Source of the DNA: Halomonas sp. KAO
Lineage (GTDB): Bacteria; Pseudomonadota; Gammaproteobacteria; Pseudomonadales; Halomonadaceae
Reading direction: 5' to 3'
NCBI RefSeq assembly: GCF_015595025.1
Contig: NZ_JADNRL010000019.1
Coordinates: 63,204 to 127,203 of the forward strand
Length of the DNA: 64,000 nucleotides
The notes below the pieces were generated by a model, which saw only the letters and a list, made by a program, of their open reading frames with translations, made no database searches and was not told the origin of the DNA. The translations under genes were made by a program, and so were the position numbers. Below are positions 29,908-38,568 of this stretch, piece by piece (position 1 is the first letter of the stretch; each line of letters starts with the position of its first letter).

Positions 29908-31941
29908 ATGACCACCAGCTCCGAAGGAGGCGGCCGAGGGTTCGGGAGTCGACTCCTCGGCATTCTGAGCCGCCCCCTGACACTCCCCCTGCTGACGCTG
30001 CGCGGCCGCCTGCTGGCCGGTGCAGGGCTACTGTGGGCGGTGCTCTGTATCACGCTGCTAACCTATGGCTGGCAGGCGGGACACCTGCTGGTGGACAAGA
30101 CCAACCATCAACACCTGCGCTATGAAGCCGAGCTGATACGCAACTCCATCACGTATCAGGTCAACGCACGCCTGCAGGTGCTGGAGCGTCTCGCCCAGCA
30201 TCTCTCCGAGCCGATCGGTGACGCCCTCGGCACTCGGCAGCTAGACGCCCTGACCCCACTGTTCGAAGGCCTGGTACGTTTCGATCTCGATAGCCGCATC
30301 GTGGACGCCTGGCCTACCCGCAGTGGCATCGTGGGGGCCCGCTTTCCCGACCGGGACTATGCGCGCTTCATGCACGCCTTCCAGCAGCCCCATGTCAGTG
30401 CCCCCTTCGTGAGCCGACTCACCGGCGACCCCCTGGTAATGATGCTGGTGCCGCTGCATGACGCCGAGGGGCGCTACACCGGCTTTCTGGGCGGCGTGGT
30501 CAATATCGACCAGAGCCGGCTCTTCAAGGGGTTCGAGCACCTGCGCCTCGGCGAACGCGGGCATGTCACCATCACTACCGCAGCCGGCCAGCGCCTCTAT
30601 CACCCCGAGCAGCGCCAGGCTGTCGTCGAGTTGCCCGACACCCTCCCCCCGGCCCTCGACCGGGCCCTCTACGGCTGGCAGGGGGAAGCCGAGGAGGCCA
30701 CCACCAGCGGGGAGCCTGCGCTGGTGGCTTACCGTCAGGTCTGGCCGGCGGACTGGATCGTCGGCGTGCATCTTCCCAATGCTCAGGCCGAGGCGCCGCT
30801 GGTTGCCGGCATGCGACGGATCACGCAGCTGGCCTGGTGGGCTCTGGGACTGGTACTGCCGGTGCTCGGTCTTCTGATCTGGCTGGCCCTGCGCCCGCTG
30901 ACCCGGCTGGCCAGGCAGGCGCGTGAGCTTCGCGACGGACAGCGCCACCTGCTCGAGATTCCCACCCGGATGCCGGAGCTGCGTCGGGTCATCGATGTCA
31001 TCAACCAGACCACCCAGGCCCGGAGAGCCAACCTGCATGATCTCACTCGTCGCAAGGCCCTGCTCAATGCCACGCTGGCGGCATCGCCTCAGGGCATGTT
31101 CGTTACCGACCCCCGGGGTCGGCTGACCTTCCTCAACGAGGCGCTCAACAAGACCCTCGGCACTTCCGTATCGCAGACACTCGAGTCCTGGGCCCATCGC
31201 ATCCATCCCGAGGAGCGCGTCCCGGTGCGGGAGGCCTGGCGACAGAGTCTTGCAAGGCAGCAGGGCTTCATGCGCCAGTTCCGCTTCGTGGATCACGAGG
31301 GCAAGCAGCGCTGGCTGGATATTCACACAAGCGCGATACATGTGGAGGGGGAGTTTATCGGCGTCGTCGGAACCGTTCGCGATATTACCCAGCATCGTCA
31401 CGATGACGCGCTCCGTCGCTGGGAGGCGGAACACGACCCGCTGACCGGACTGCTCAATCGACGCGGCCTGACACGCCGGCTGGAAGAGGCTCTGGTGGAG
31501 TGGCAGAAGACCGGTGATCAGACGGCGGTACTGCTCTTCGATCTCGATCACTTCAAGCCGATCAATGACCAGGGCGGCCACGCCCTGGGAGACCGCATGC
31601 TGCAACGGATCGCCGAAACGATTCGGGGCGTGGCACGCAGCAGCGATCATGCGGCACGCCAGGGCGGCGACGAATTCGCCGTACTGCTGACGGGCTGCAG
31701 CCTCGACCAGGCTCAGACCCTCGCCGAGGTGTTGCGGGAGCGCGTCGCCTCTCTCGCGATCGAACACCAGGAGCATCGCTGGCAGGTCACCGCCAGTATC
31801 GGCATTTCCTGCTTTCAACCGGGCGACAGGGAGATCGATGCCATGCTCGCCCGGGCCGATGCCGCCAGCTATCGCGCCAAGCAGGGCGGTCGCAATCGCG
31901 TCGTTATCGACGAGGACAAACCACGCTCCGTTACCGGCTAG
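29908..31941 (+). CDS. Membrane diguanylate cyclase with Cache-like sensor, PAS and GGDEF domains
   Basis: The protein makes cyclic di-GMP. From the ATG at 29908 it has 677 residues: a membrane span (about 36-54), a periplasmic Cache-like sensor region (about 60-295), a second span (about 305-325), a PAS domain (about 385-495) and a GGDEF domain. The active site is QGGDEFAVLL, and RSSD lies exactly five residues upstream, so the product-inhibition I-site is intact. No EAL domain is present. The reading frame extends 50 codons upstream to 29758, but those residues are not domain-like; no good ribosome-binding site marks either start. Confidence 0.88.
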   Translation: MTTSSEGGGRGFGSRLLGILSRPLTLPLLTLRGRLLAGAGLLWAVLCITLLTYGWQAGHLLVDKTNHQHLRYEAELIRNSITYQVNARLQVLERLAQHLSEPIGDALGTRQLDALTPLFEGLVRFDLDSRIVDAWPTRSGIVGARFPDRDYARFMHAFQQPHVSAPFVSRLTGDPLVMMLVPLHDAEGRYTGFLGGVVNIDQSRLFKGFEHLRLGERGHVTITTAAGQRLYHPEQRQAVVELPDTLPPALDRALYGWQGEAEEATTSGEPALVAYRQVWPADWIVGVHLPNAQAEAPLVAGMRRITQLAWWALGLVLPVLGLLIWLALRPLTRLARQARELRDGQRHLLEIPTRMPELRRVIDVINQTTQARRANLHDLTRRKALLNATLAASPQGMFVTDPRGRLTFLNEALNKTLGTSVSQTLESWAHRIHPEERVPVREAWRQSLARQQGFMRQFRFVDHEGKQRWLDIHTSAIHVEGEFIGVVGTVRDITQHRHDDALRRWEAEHDPLTGLLNRRGLTRRLEEALVEWQKTGDQTAVLLFDLDHFKPINDQGGHALGDRMLQRIAETIRGVARSSDHAARQGGDEFAVLLTGCSLDQAQTLAEVLRERVASLAIEHQEHRWQVTASIGISCFQPGDREIDAMLARADAASYRAKQGGRNRVVIDEDKPRSVTG

Positions 31942-32030
31942 CCGGTACCGGGCCTCGGGCGCAGCTCAGGGGTTGGGCCCAAGACCCGGCGGGCTGCCCT
32001 CAGGCAGGAGCGAGCCGCCAGCGGAGGAGA

Positions 32031-32762
32031 TCACAGATCGTGAGACTCGCCGGCGAAGCGGCGCTGCACCTCGACCATATAGGCCGACAGCGAGGTCAAC
32101 GCGTCGCTCCCCCAGGCCAGCGGCTCGGCCTCCATGGGGGCGACCATGCAGACCTGCACCATCTCATCGGCGTGAACCTCGGGCATGCCGAACCGGCTAT
32201 CGGCCATGGCCACCCGATGGGGGAAGGGCTGCTCGAAGGTAGCCTGATAACCGGTATCCTCGCCGTCGCTGCCATGACAACTGGCACAGGCCAGACCATT
32301 GCTGCTCAGCGAGCTGTCGTGGTAGAGCGCCTCACCCTGGGCCAGCAGGCCGGCATCGTTGGCGCCATCCTCGCTGTATGCCGGCGTATAGCCGTCGGGG
32401 CGTTTAACGGCCTCACTGCTATCGGCCTTAACCTCTTCGGCTTCACCTTCTGCCTCTGCCTCGCCTTCGCCTTCTGTCTCTGCTTCACTTTCGGCCTCTC
32501 CTTCGGCCCCTCCTTCTGCCTCCCCTTCAGCTTCGCCCTCTGCCTCGCCCTGCGCCTCGCCCTCTGCCTCACCCTGCGCCTCGGCATGGGCGCTGGAGAG
32601 GAACAGTGAGAGAGTGCCCGGGCCAGTGTCGCCGCTCTCATCCTCCATGGTGACTTGCAGTGAGACGCCCCCCGCCGCCAGCACCAGCACGGGGGCCGTG
32701 CAGGCCAGCTGCCGACTCAGGCGACCCAGCAGCCGGTGTCTCTTGTCGTTATCGTGTGACAT
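32031..32762 (-). CDS. Exported class I cytochrome c with long EGEAEG acidic tract
   Basis: The 243-residue protein has a basic N-terminus with KRHRLLGRLSRQL, a hydrophobic segment (about 20-37), then about 50 residues of Glu-Gly-Glu-Ala repeats (about 59-110). A C-terminal cytochrome c domain carries the haem motif CASCH and a Met-rich distal region (VQVCMVAPMEAEPLAW). The N-terminus and acidic tract resemble the small protein at 51819-52145, which lies beside a TTL-like ligase gene. Electron transfer in the periplasm is likely; the acidic tract may be a modification target or a cation-binding linker. It appears to be a single-gene unit. Confidence 0.85.
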   Translation of the reverse strand: MSHDNDKRHRLLGRLSRQLACTAPVLVLAAGGVSLQVTMEDESGDTGPGTLSLFLSSAHAEAQGEAEGEAQGEAEGEAEGEAEGGAEGEAESEAETEGEGEAEAEGEAEEVKADSSEAVKRPDGYTPAYSEDGANDAGLLAQGEALYHDSSLSSNGLACASCHGSDGEDTGYQATFEQPFPHRVAMADSRFGMPEVHADEMVQVCMVAPMEAEPLAWGSDALTSLSAYMVEVQRRFAGESHDL

Positions 32763-32780
32763 GGTGCTTCTCCTCGATGG

Positions 32781-32810
32781 TTGCCCACAGGGTCATTGCC
32801 CACAGGGACA
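32781..32810. repeat. 15-bp tandem repeat upstream of the cytochrome gene
   Basis: TTGCCCACAGGGTCA is followed by TTGCCCACAGGGACA (14 of 15 identical), 19-48 bp before the cytochrome ATG on the other strand. It would lie in the leader RNA or core promoter. No known motif recognised. Confidence 0.75.
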
Positions 32811-32979
32811 AGGGATATTGATACTCTCCCGATGACGTTCGACGCCATGGGGACCGCCACCCTTAGGCGATACGTCTTGGTAGGAGCCGACCCGGCGAAC
32901 CTTACGGCTAAAGGCTGTAAGGATCTCTGCTTCGCCACGACACTCCTGACAGATCGATATCATTCCAGCGAGGAGGCCC

Positions 32980-34083
32980 ATGACAGGGACCACGAGCGAA
33001 GCGAGACCCACCGAGACACGGGGCGCACAGAGAGAACGCCTGGCCGAGGCGCTGGTCAGGCAGGGCTATCGGGAGGCGATACGTGAGCTGCGACCGATGG
33101 CCGATACCGGGCTGGCCCATCACCACTTCTGGCTCGTCCGTGACGGGGACGACTGGGTGGCACGACTCCCCAAGCAGAGCCAGCTGGGCCTTGCGGCAGG
33201 CGCCAATCTGGACTACCAGGCCACCTGTTTCGAACGCGCCGGCGCCTCCGGTCACACACCATCCCTGCAGGGCGTGCTCACCCCATCGACAACGCTGCCT
33301 CGAGGCGGCCTGCTGGTGGATGCCGTACACGGGCGGCCGGCTCGACTGCCCGACGACCTGCCGGCGATCGCCAAGGCACTCGCCGCCCTGCATGGGCTAC
33401 CGCTGCCGCCCGCCGAAGCACGTGCCCCGCTGCTGGCACCGGCCGATCCCTGGGCCGCCATGCGCGAAGAGGTGACGACCCAGGCCGAGTTCCTCGACCA
33501 GGCTGGACTGTCTGCCGAGGTGGTGACGATGGTGCGAGAGGAGCTGGGCTCCCTGCCGAGTGAACTCGAGCGCGGCGAGGCGTCGAGACCCCGGCTGATC
33601 AGCTTCGATGCGCACCCGGGCAACTTCCTGATCGATGCCGAGGGTAGCGCCGTGCTGGTCGACCTGGAAAAGTGCCGCTACGGGCTCCCCGGCTTCGACC
33701 TGGCCCACGCCAGCCTCTATACCTCCACCACCTGGGACCCCAACAGCCATGCCGTGCTCGGCATCGGCGAACTGGCCGACTTCCACCAGCGCTGGATGAG
33801 CCGCACCGGCATCGGCGAGCTCGACACCCTGCTCGCCTGCCGCCGCGCCATGTGGCTATGGTCGCTGACCTGGTGCGCCAAGTGGCGTGCCAGTCATGAT
33901 CGCACCCGAGACGCCGGGGCCCGCGGTGAAGACTGGTCTGCCGAGCTCAGCGATGACGCGCTGATCGCCCATGTGCGCGACAGGGTCGACCACTACCTCT
34001 CCCCCGCCGTCATCGACCATGTCCGGCGCGAGTTCGACGCGCTGGCCACTGCCCTTTCGAACGCTCTGGAACAGGATGCCTGA
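32980..34083 (+). CDS. APH/choline-kinase-family phosphotransferase
   Basis: This 367-residue small-molecule kinase-like protein has the catalytic-loop motif ISFDAHPGNFLID and the metal-binding VDLEKCRYGLPGFDLAHASLY. The N-terminal lobe includes HHHFWLVRDGDDWVARLPKQS. The gene is 2 bp upstream of a YnjB-type substrate-binding protein, so it is probably part of the transporter operon and may phosphorylate the imported compound. Thiamine- and choline-kinase-like enzymes share this fold. The substrate is unknown. Confidence 0.83.
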   Translation: MTGTTSEARPTETRGAQRERLAEALVRQGYREAIRELRPMADTGLAHHHFWLVRDGDDWVARLPKQSQLGLAAGANLDYQATCFERAGASGHTPSLQGVLTPSTTLPRGGLLVDAVHGRPARLPDDLPAIAKALAALHGLPLPPAEARAPLLAPADPWAAMREEVTTQAEFLDQAGLSAEVVTMVREELGSLPSELERGEASRPRLISFDAHPGNFLIDAEGSAVLVDLEKCRYGLPGFDLAHASLYTSTTWDPNSHAVLGIGELADFHQRWMSRTGIGELDTLLACRRAMWLWSLTWCAKWRASHDRTRDAGARGEDWSAELSDDALIAHVRDRVDHYLSPAVIDHVRREFDALATALSNALEQDA

Positions 34084-34085
34084 CC

Positions 34086-35357
34086 ATGCTCCGATATCGC
34101 CCCGCCCGCCTGGCCACCGCACTGGTCTGTGTCTCTCTCGGCCTGGCGTCGGCCTCACCGCTGGCGGCCAGCCCCGATCTCGATGACTGGCAGGCCGTGC
34201 GCGAGCAGGCTCGCGGCCAGACGGTCTACTGGAACGCCTGGGGCGGCGACACGCGCACCAATGGCTATATCGCCTGGGTCGCCAAGCGGATGGCCGAGGC
34301 CCACGGCGTCGAGGTCGTGCACGTCAAGCTGGATGACACCAGCACCGCGGTTTCACGGGTCGTCGCGGAGAAGGCGGCGAACAACCTGGACGATGGCAGC
34401 ATCGATCTGGTCTGGCTCAACGGCGAGAACTTCGCCGCCATGCGCGAACACGAGCTGCTGTATGGCCCCTTCGCCGAGGCGCTGCCCAACTTCTCCCTGA
34501 CGCGCCCCGCCGACAACCCCGAGGTGATCACCGACTTCACCCTACCCACCGAGGGCTTCGAGTCCCCCTGGGGCAAGGCGCAGATCACCTTCTACTATGA
34601 CAGCCATGAGCTTCGCGGGGATAGCGACGAGCTCCGCGGGGACAGCCAGGAGGTGGAGACCCCCCCCGGCAGCATCGAGGCGCTGCTCGACTGGGCCCGT
34701 GCCAATCCCGGACGCTTCAGCTACCCGCGCATTCCCGACTTCACCGGCAGCACCTTCCTCAAGCAGGCGCTGATCGCCCTGGCCGACGATCGCCAAGCAC
34801 TCTATGCGCCGGTAGAAGCCAGTGATTTCGCCACGATTACCGCCCCGCTGTGGGACTACCTGGATGCCCTGCACCCGCACCTATGGCGTGGCGGGCGACA
34901 GTTCCCCAACTCGGGGCCGGAACTGCGCAGCCTGATGGGGGCCGGCGAACTCTCCCTGGCCTTCACCTTCTACCCCTCCGAGCCGGCCGCCGCGGTGGCC
35001 GACTTCGAGCTGCCCGCCAGCACCCGCAGCTACGTGTTCGACGACGGCACCCTGGGGAACGTCCACTTCGTGGCGATTCCCTTCAACTCGCCGCACAAGG
35101 CGGGTGCCCTGGTGCTTGCCGACTTCCTGCTCTCCCCCGAGGCCCAGGCCCACAAGCAGGACCTCGCCGTCTGGGGCGACCGTACGGTGCTCGACGTGGC
35201 CCATCTGGACGACGCCACTCGCCGGCTGTTTGCCATCGAGGCGGACAGTCCCGCCATGCTCGCCCCCGAGGCCCTGGCGAAGACCCTGCCCGAGCCCCAT
35301 CCCAGCTGGATGACGGCCCTGCAGGAAGCGTGGCAAGCACGTTACATCGCCCAGTGA
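34086..35357 (+). CDS. ABC transporter substrate-binding protein, YnjB family
   Basis: The 423-residue periplasmic protein has a signal peptide (about 1-28, cleaved near PLAASP). It continues with the YnjB-type segments VYWNAWGGDTRTNGYIAWVAKRM, DGSIDLVWLNGENFAAMREH and PWGKAQITFYYD. It also has YPRIPDFTGSTFLKQAL and VHFVAIPFNSPHKAGALVLADFLLSPEAQ. A 21-bp in-frame tandem repeat (34605-34646) adds ELRGDS-DELRGDS in a loop. It is followed by permease and ATPase genes. YnjBCD-type systems have been proposed to carry thiamine-like compounds; the ligand is not proven. Confidence 0.88.
   Translation: MLRYRPARLATALVCVSLGLASASPLAASPDLDDWQAVREQARGQTVYWNAWGGDTRTNGYIAWVAKRMAEAHGVEVVHVKLDDTSTAVSRVVAEKAANNLDDGSIDLVWLNGENFAAMREHELLYGPFAEALPNFSLTRPADNPEVITDFTLPTEGFESPWGKAQITFYYDSHELRGDSDELRGDSQEVETPPGSIEALLDWARANPGRFSYPRIPDFTGSTFLKQALIALADDRQALYAPVEASDFATITAPLWDYLDALHPHLWRGGRQFPNSGPELRSLMGAGELSLAFTFYPSEPAAAVADFELPASTRSYVFDDGTLGNVHFVAIPFNSPHKAGALVLADFLLSPEAQAHKQDLAVWGDRTVLDVAHLDDATRRLFAIEADSPAMLAPEALAKTLPEPHPSWMTALQEAWQARYIAQ
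34605..34646 (+). repeat. 21-bp tandem repeat, two copies, inside the ynjB-like gene
   Basis: CATGAGCTTCGCGGGGATAGC and the following 21-bp copy (GACGAGCTCCGCGGGG then ACAGC) encode HELRGDS and DELRGDS. The frame is preserved. The repeat is probably a slippage expansion in a surface loop. Confidence 0.8.
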
Positions 35358-35394
35358 GGCAACGCATGCAGGATGACGGGAGGCAGCGGACGCC

Positions 35395-37113
35395 ATGTGG
35401 CTGCGCCTGATGCCGACGGTGGTGTTCACTCTGCTGGTCGGCCCCATACTGGCCGGCGTGGCGATGGTGCTGTTACCGGCCTTCGGCTATCTGCCCGCTC
35501 TGGGCGGCGAGACGTTCAGCCTGGCCCCCTGGCGCGAGCTGCTGGACCAGCCGGGGCTGGCACGCTCGGTGAGTATCAGCCTGGCCAGCGGCCTGATCGC
35601 CACCGCCGTATCACTGGCCGTGGTGCTGCTGTTCCTGGCCGCGGCCGCCGACACCCGACTCGACCGCTGGCTGCGCCGTGCGGTGTCGCCGCTGCTGGCG
35701 CTGCCCCACGCCGCGGCGGCCTTCGGCCTGGCCTTCTTGATCGCCCCCTCGGGGCTGATGGCGCGGCTGTTCTCGCCGGGGGCGACCGGCTGGGAGCGGC
35801 CGCCGGACCTGCTGATTGTCCAGGATTCCTGGGGCCTCAGCCTGATGGCCGGCCTGATCATCAAGGAGCTTCCCTTCCTGATGCTGATGAGCCTGGCGGC
35901 TCTCCCCCAGCTCGACGCCCCAAGACGAGTGGCCCTGGCCCGCTCGCTGGGCTATCGACCCACCATCGCCTGGCTCAAGACGGTGGCCCCGGCGCTCTAC
36001 CCGCTGATTCGCCTGCCGGTCTACGCGGTGATCGCCTTCGCCAGCTCGGTAGTGGATGTCGCGATGATCCTGGGGCCGACGCTGCCACCGACACTGGCCG
36101 TCTCGATTCTCGAGTGGTTCCACGACCCCGACCTGGAGAAACGCTTCCTGGCCTCGGCCGGCGCCGTGCTTCAACTGGGAGTCACGCTCACGGCCCTGCT
36201 CATCTGGTGGGGGCTGGAGTGCCTGGCAAGGCGCCTGGGCCGAGGCTGGGTGGTGAACGGCCAACGGCGCGGCGGCGAGCGCTGGCTGCACCTCACCGGT
36301 CGCGGCTCTCTGGTCATCACCACGCTCACCGCCGGGCTGGGGCTCGGTGGCCTGGCCCTCTACTCCGTCGCCGGCTTCTGGCGCTTTCCCGATGCCCTGC
36401 CGACCACATTGACCCTGGGCCACTGGCAGACCGCGCTTCCCTTGCTGGGTGGCCCCGTGACCACCACCCTGACCATCGCGGCAAGCGCCACCCTGCTCGC
36501 CATGCTGCTGACCCTGGCGGTACTGGAGAACGAGCAGCGTGGCGGTCGGCGCCCTGGCGTGAACGGGCCGCTCCCTGCACCAGGCCGGCGGATCACCGCC
36601 ATGAATCTGCTCTATCTGCCGCTGATCGTGCCTCAGATCGCCTTCCTGTTTGGCCTGGTGGTGCTGCTGGAAGCCCTGGGCATCCGCGCCCGATTGCCCC
36701 TGGTGATCTTTGCGCACCTGCTGTTCGTGCTGCCCTATGTCTTCCTGTCGATGGCCGAGAGCTACCGCCGCTTCGACCCGCGCTGGACGCGGCTCGCCCT
36801 GACCCTGGGCCACTCCCGCAACGGGGCCTTCTGGCGGGTACGCCTGCCCATGCTGCTGGCACCGCTGTTGACCGCCACCGCAGTGGGCATGGCGATCAGC
36901 ATCGGTCAGTATCTACCCACCCTGCTGCTGGGGGCCGGGCGCATTGCCACCGTCACCACCGAGGCGGTATCCCTGGCCAGCGGCGGCAACCGCCGCGTGA
37001 TCGGCGTCTGGGCGCTGGTTCAGGCCAGCCTGCCGCTGCTGGGTTTCATCATCGCCATGGGCCTGCCCCGGCTGCTGTGGTCAAACCGTCGTGGCATGCG
37101 AGGAGCGCCATGA
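35395..37113 (+). CDS. ABC transporter permease, YnjC family (two fused permease halves)
   Basis: The 572-residue membrane protein contains two binding-protein-dependent permease domains in one chain, as in YnjC. The first EAA-type loop reads ALARSLGYRPTIAWLKTVAPALYP. The second reads LALTLGHSRNGAFWRVRLPMLLAPLL. About 12 membrane spans are visible. It starts 37 bp after the binding-protein gene and overlaps the ATPase gene as ATGA. Confidence 0.9.
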   Translation: MWLRLMPTVVFTLLVGPILAGVAMVLLPAFGYLPALGGETFSLAPWRELLDQPGLARSVSISLASGLIATAVSLAVVLLFLAAAADTRLDRWLRRAVSPLLALPHAAAAFGLAFLIAPSGLMARLFSPGATGWERPPDLLIVQDSWGLSLMAGLIIKELPFLMLMSLAALPQLDAPRRVALARSLGYRPTIAWLKTVAPALYPLIRLPVYAVIAFASSVVDVAMILGPTLPPTLAVSILEWFHDPDLEKRFLASAGAVLQLGVTLTALLIWWGLECLARRLGRGWVVNGQRRGGERWLHLTGRGSLVITTLTAGLGLGGLALYSVAGFWRFPDALPTTLTLGHWQTALPLLGGPVTTTLTIAASATLLAMLLTLAVLENEQRGGRRPGVNGPLPAPGRRITAMNLLYLPLIVPQIAFLFGLVVLLEALGIRARLPLVIFAHLLFVLPYVFLSMAESYRRFDPRWTRLALTLGHSRNGAFWRVRLPMLLAPLLTATAVGMAISIGQYLPTLLLGAGRIATVTTEAVSLASGGNRRVIGVWALVQASLPLLGFIIAMGLPRLLWSNRRGMRGAP

Positions 37114-37742
37114 AGACATCACACCCCCTGGTTCTGGAAGAGATTCGGCTCGCCCTGGGAGGTCGTACACTGGTAGAGCTCGATGCCGTCATCGGCCCCG
37201 GGGAGGTGTTGACCGTGATGGGCCCCTCGGGCGCCGGCAAGTCGACCCTGCTGGCCATGATCGCCGGCTTCCTCGATCCCGCCTTCGAGGCCCGGGGGCG
37301 GGTATGGCTGCGCGGGCGCGATATCACGTCCCTGCCCGCCGAGGCCCGCGGCATCGGCCTGCTGTTCCAGGACCCGCTGCTCTTTCCTCACCTCTCGGTG
37401 GCCGGCAACCTGCGTTTCGGCATGCCTCGACGAGTCAAGGATAGGGCCGCTCGCATCGAGCAGGCACTGGCTGAGGTGGGCCTCGCCGGCTTCGGCCCCC
37501 GCGACCCGGCGACCCTCTCCGGCGGTCAACAGACACGCATCGCGCTGCTACGCCTGCTGCTCTCCGAGCCGGCCGCGGTGCTGCTCGATGAACCCTTCTC
37601 CCGGCTCGACCGCCAGCTGCGTCACGAGGTGCGCCAGCTGGTCTTCGACCGGCTGCGGCATGCCGGCCTGCCCAGCCTGCTGGTGACCCACGACCACGAG
37701 GATGCCGAGGACGCCGGCGGGCCGGTGATCACTCTCGGCTGA
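37110..37742 (+). CDS. ABC transporter ATP-binding protein, YnjD family
   Basis: The 210-residue ATPase has Walker A GPSGAGKSTLL, the Q-loop LLFQDPLLFPHLSV, the signature LSGGQQTRIALLRLLL, Walker B AAVLLDEPFSRLD and the H-loop VTHDHEDAEDAG. LSGGQQ with TRIALLR is the YnjD form. Length is normal for this short subfamily. Its 3' end overlaps the convergent sterol desaturase gene by 14 bp. Confidence 0.92.
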   Translation: MKTSHPLVLEEIRLALGGRTLVELDAVIGPGEVLTVMGPSGAGKSTLLAMIAGFLDPAFEARGRVWLRGRDITSLPAEARGIGLLFQDPLLFPHLSVAGNLRFGMPRRVKDRAARIEQALAEVGLAGFGPRDPATLSGGQQTRIALLRLLLSEPAAVLLDEPFSRLDRQLRHEVRQLVFDRLRHAGLPSLLVTHDHEDAEDAGGPVITLG

Positions 37743-38568
37743 TCGGCTTGCCCTCCGGCTGTGGCACCGGTCGGCGGAAGGGTTGGGTAAGCATCTGACC
37801 CAGGCGCAGTTCGCGGGGGTCCCGGAAGATCTTGAGACCGATCGTCATGCCCAGGTGCCCCTCCTCGGGCTGGGCACGATAGGTGCCGAACAGGCGATCC
37901 CACCAGGAGAGGTTGAAGCCGAAGTTGCTGTCGGTCTCATGCTGACGCCAGGAGTGGTGAACCCGGTGCATGTCGGGCGTCACCACCAGCCAGCGTAGCC
38001 AGCGGTCGAGCCGTGACGAGAGACGCACATTGGCGTGGTTGAACAGCGAGCTGGCGTTGAGGATCACCTCGAAGAGCAGCACCGCCACCGCCGGCGCCCC
38101 CAGCGCCAGCACCACCACGACCTTGAGCAGCATCGAGAGCAGGATCTCCAGCGGATGAAAGCGTAGCCCCGTGGTGACATCGATCTCCAGATCGGCGTGG
38201 TGCATTCGGTGCAGCCGCCACAGCCAGGGTACGGCGTGGAAGAGACGGTGCTGGAAATAGATGACGACATCCAGGGCCAGCACACAGAGCGGCACCGACA
38301 GCCACCAGGGCACCCCCAGCCAGGGCATCATCCCCCAGCCATGGGGTGCGATGGCCAGCGCCACACCCACCGCCGCCAGCGGAAATACCAGGCGCAGCGC
38401 CAGGGTGTCGACCACCACGATCATCAGGTTGGCGGGCCAGCGACGCCGCCTGGGCACCCGCTGCGGGCGACGCGAGGCCACAAGCTCCCAGCCGGCCATC
38501 GCCAGCAGCACACCGGCGAAGGCCACCAACCGCAACCAGGGCTCATGTTGCAGCAGCCCCTCAGGCAT
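37729..38568 (-). CDS. Sterol desaturase / fatty acid hydroxylase-family membrane di-iron protein
   Basis: The 279-residue integral membrane protein carries the histidine clusters HRLFH, HRMHH and HRVHHS, which bind the di-iron centre of this superfamily. FNHANVRL and NFGFNLSWWDRLFGTY are typical of the bacterial subgroup. The start at 38568 has AAGGAG upstream and overlaps the end of the TVP38-flavoprotein gene by 8 bp, so both are translationally coupled. The lipid substrate is unknown. Confidence 0.88.
   Translation of the reverse strand: MPEGLLQHEPWLRLVAFAGVLLAMAGWELVASRRPQRVPRRRRWPANLMIVVVDTLALRLVFPLAAVGVALAIAPHGWGMMPWLGVPWWLSVPLCVLALDVVIYFQHRLFHAVPWLWRLHRMHHADLEIDVTTGLRFHPLEILLSMLLKVVVVLALGAPAVAVLLFEVILNASSLFNHANVRLSSRLDRWLRWLVVTPDMHRVHHSWRQHETDSNFGFNLSWWDRLFGTYRAQPEEGHLGMTIGLKIFRDPRELRLGQMLTQPFRRPVPQPEGKPISRE

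Noticed and set aside
32040..32609. A plus-strand frame encoding a Leu/Cys/Phe-rich product opposite the cytochrome
   Set aside because: It is the reverse reading of the EGEAEG repeats; the minus strand has a signal-like segment and the CASCH haem motif.
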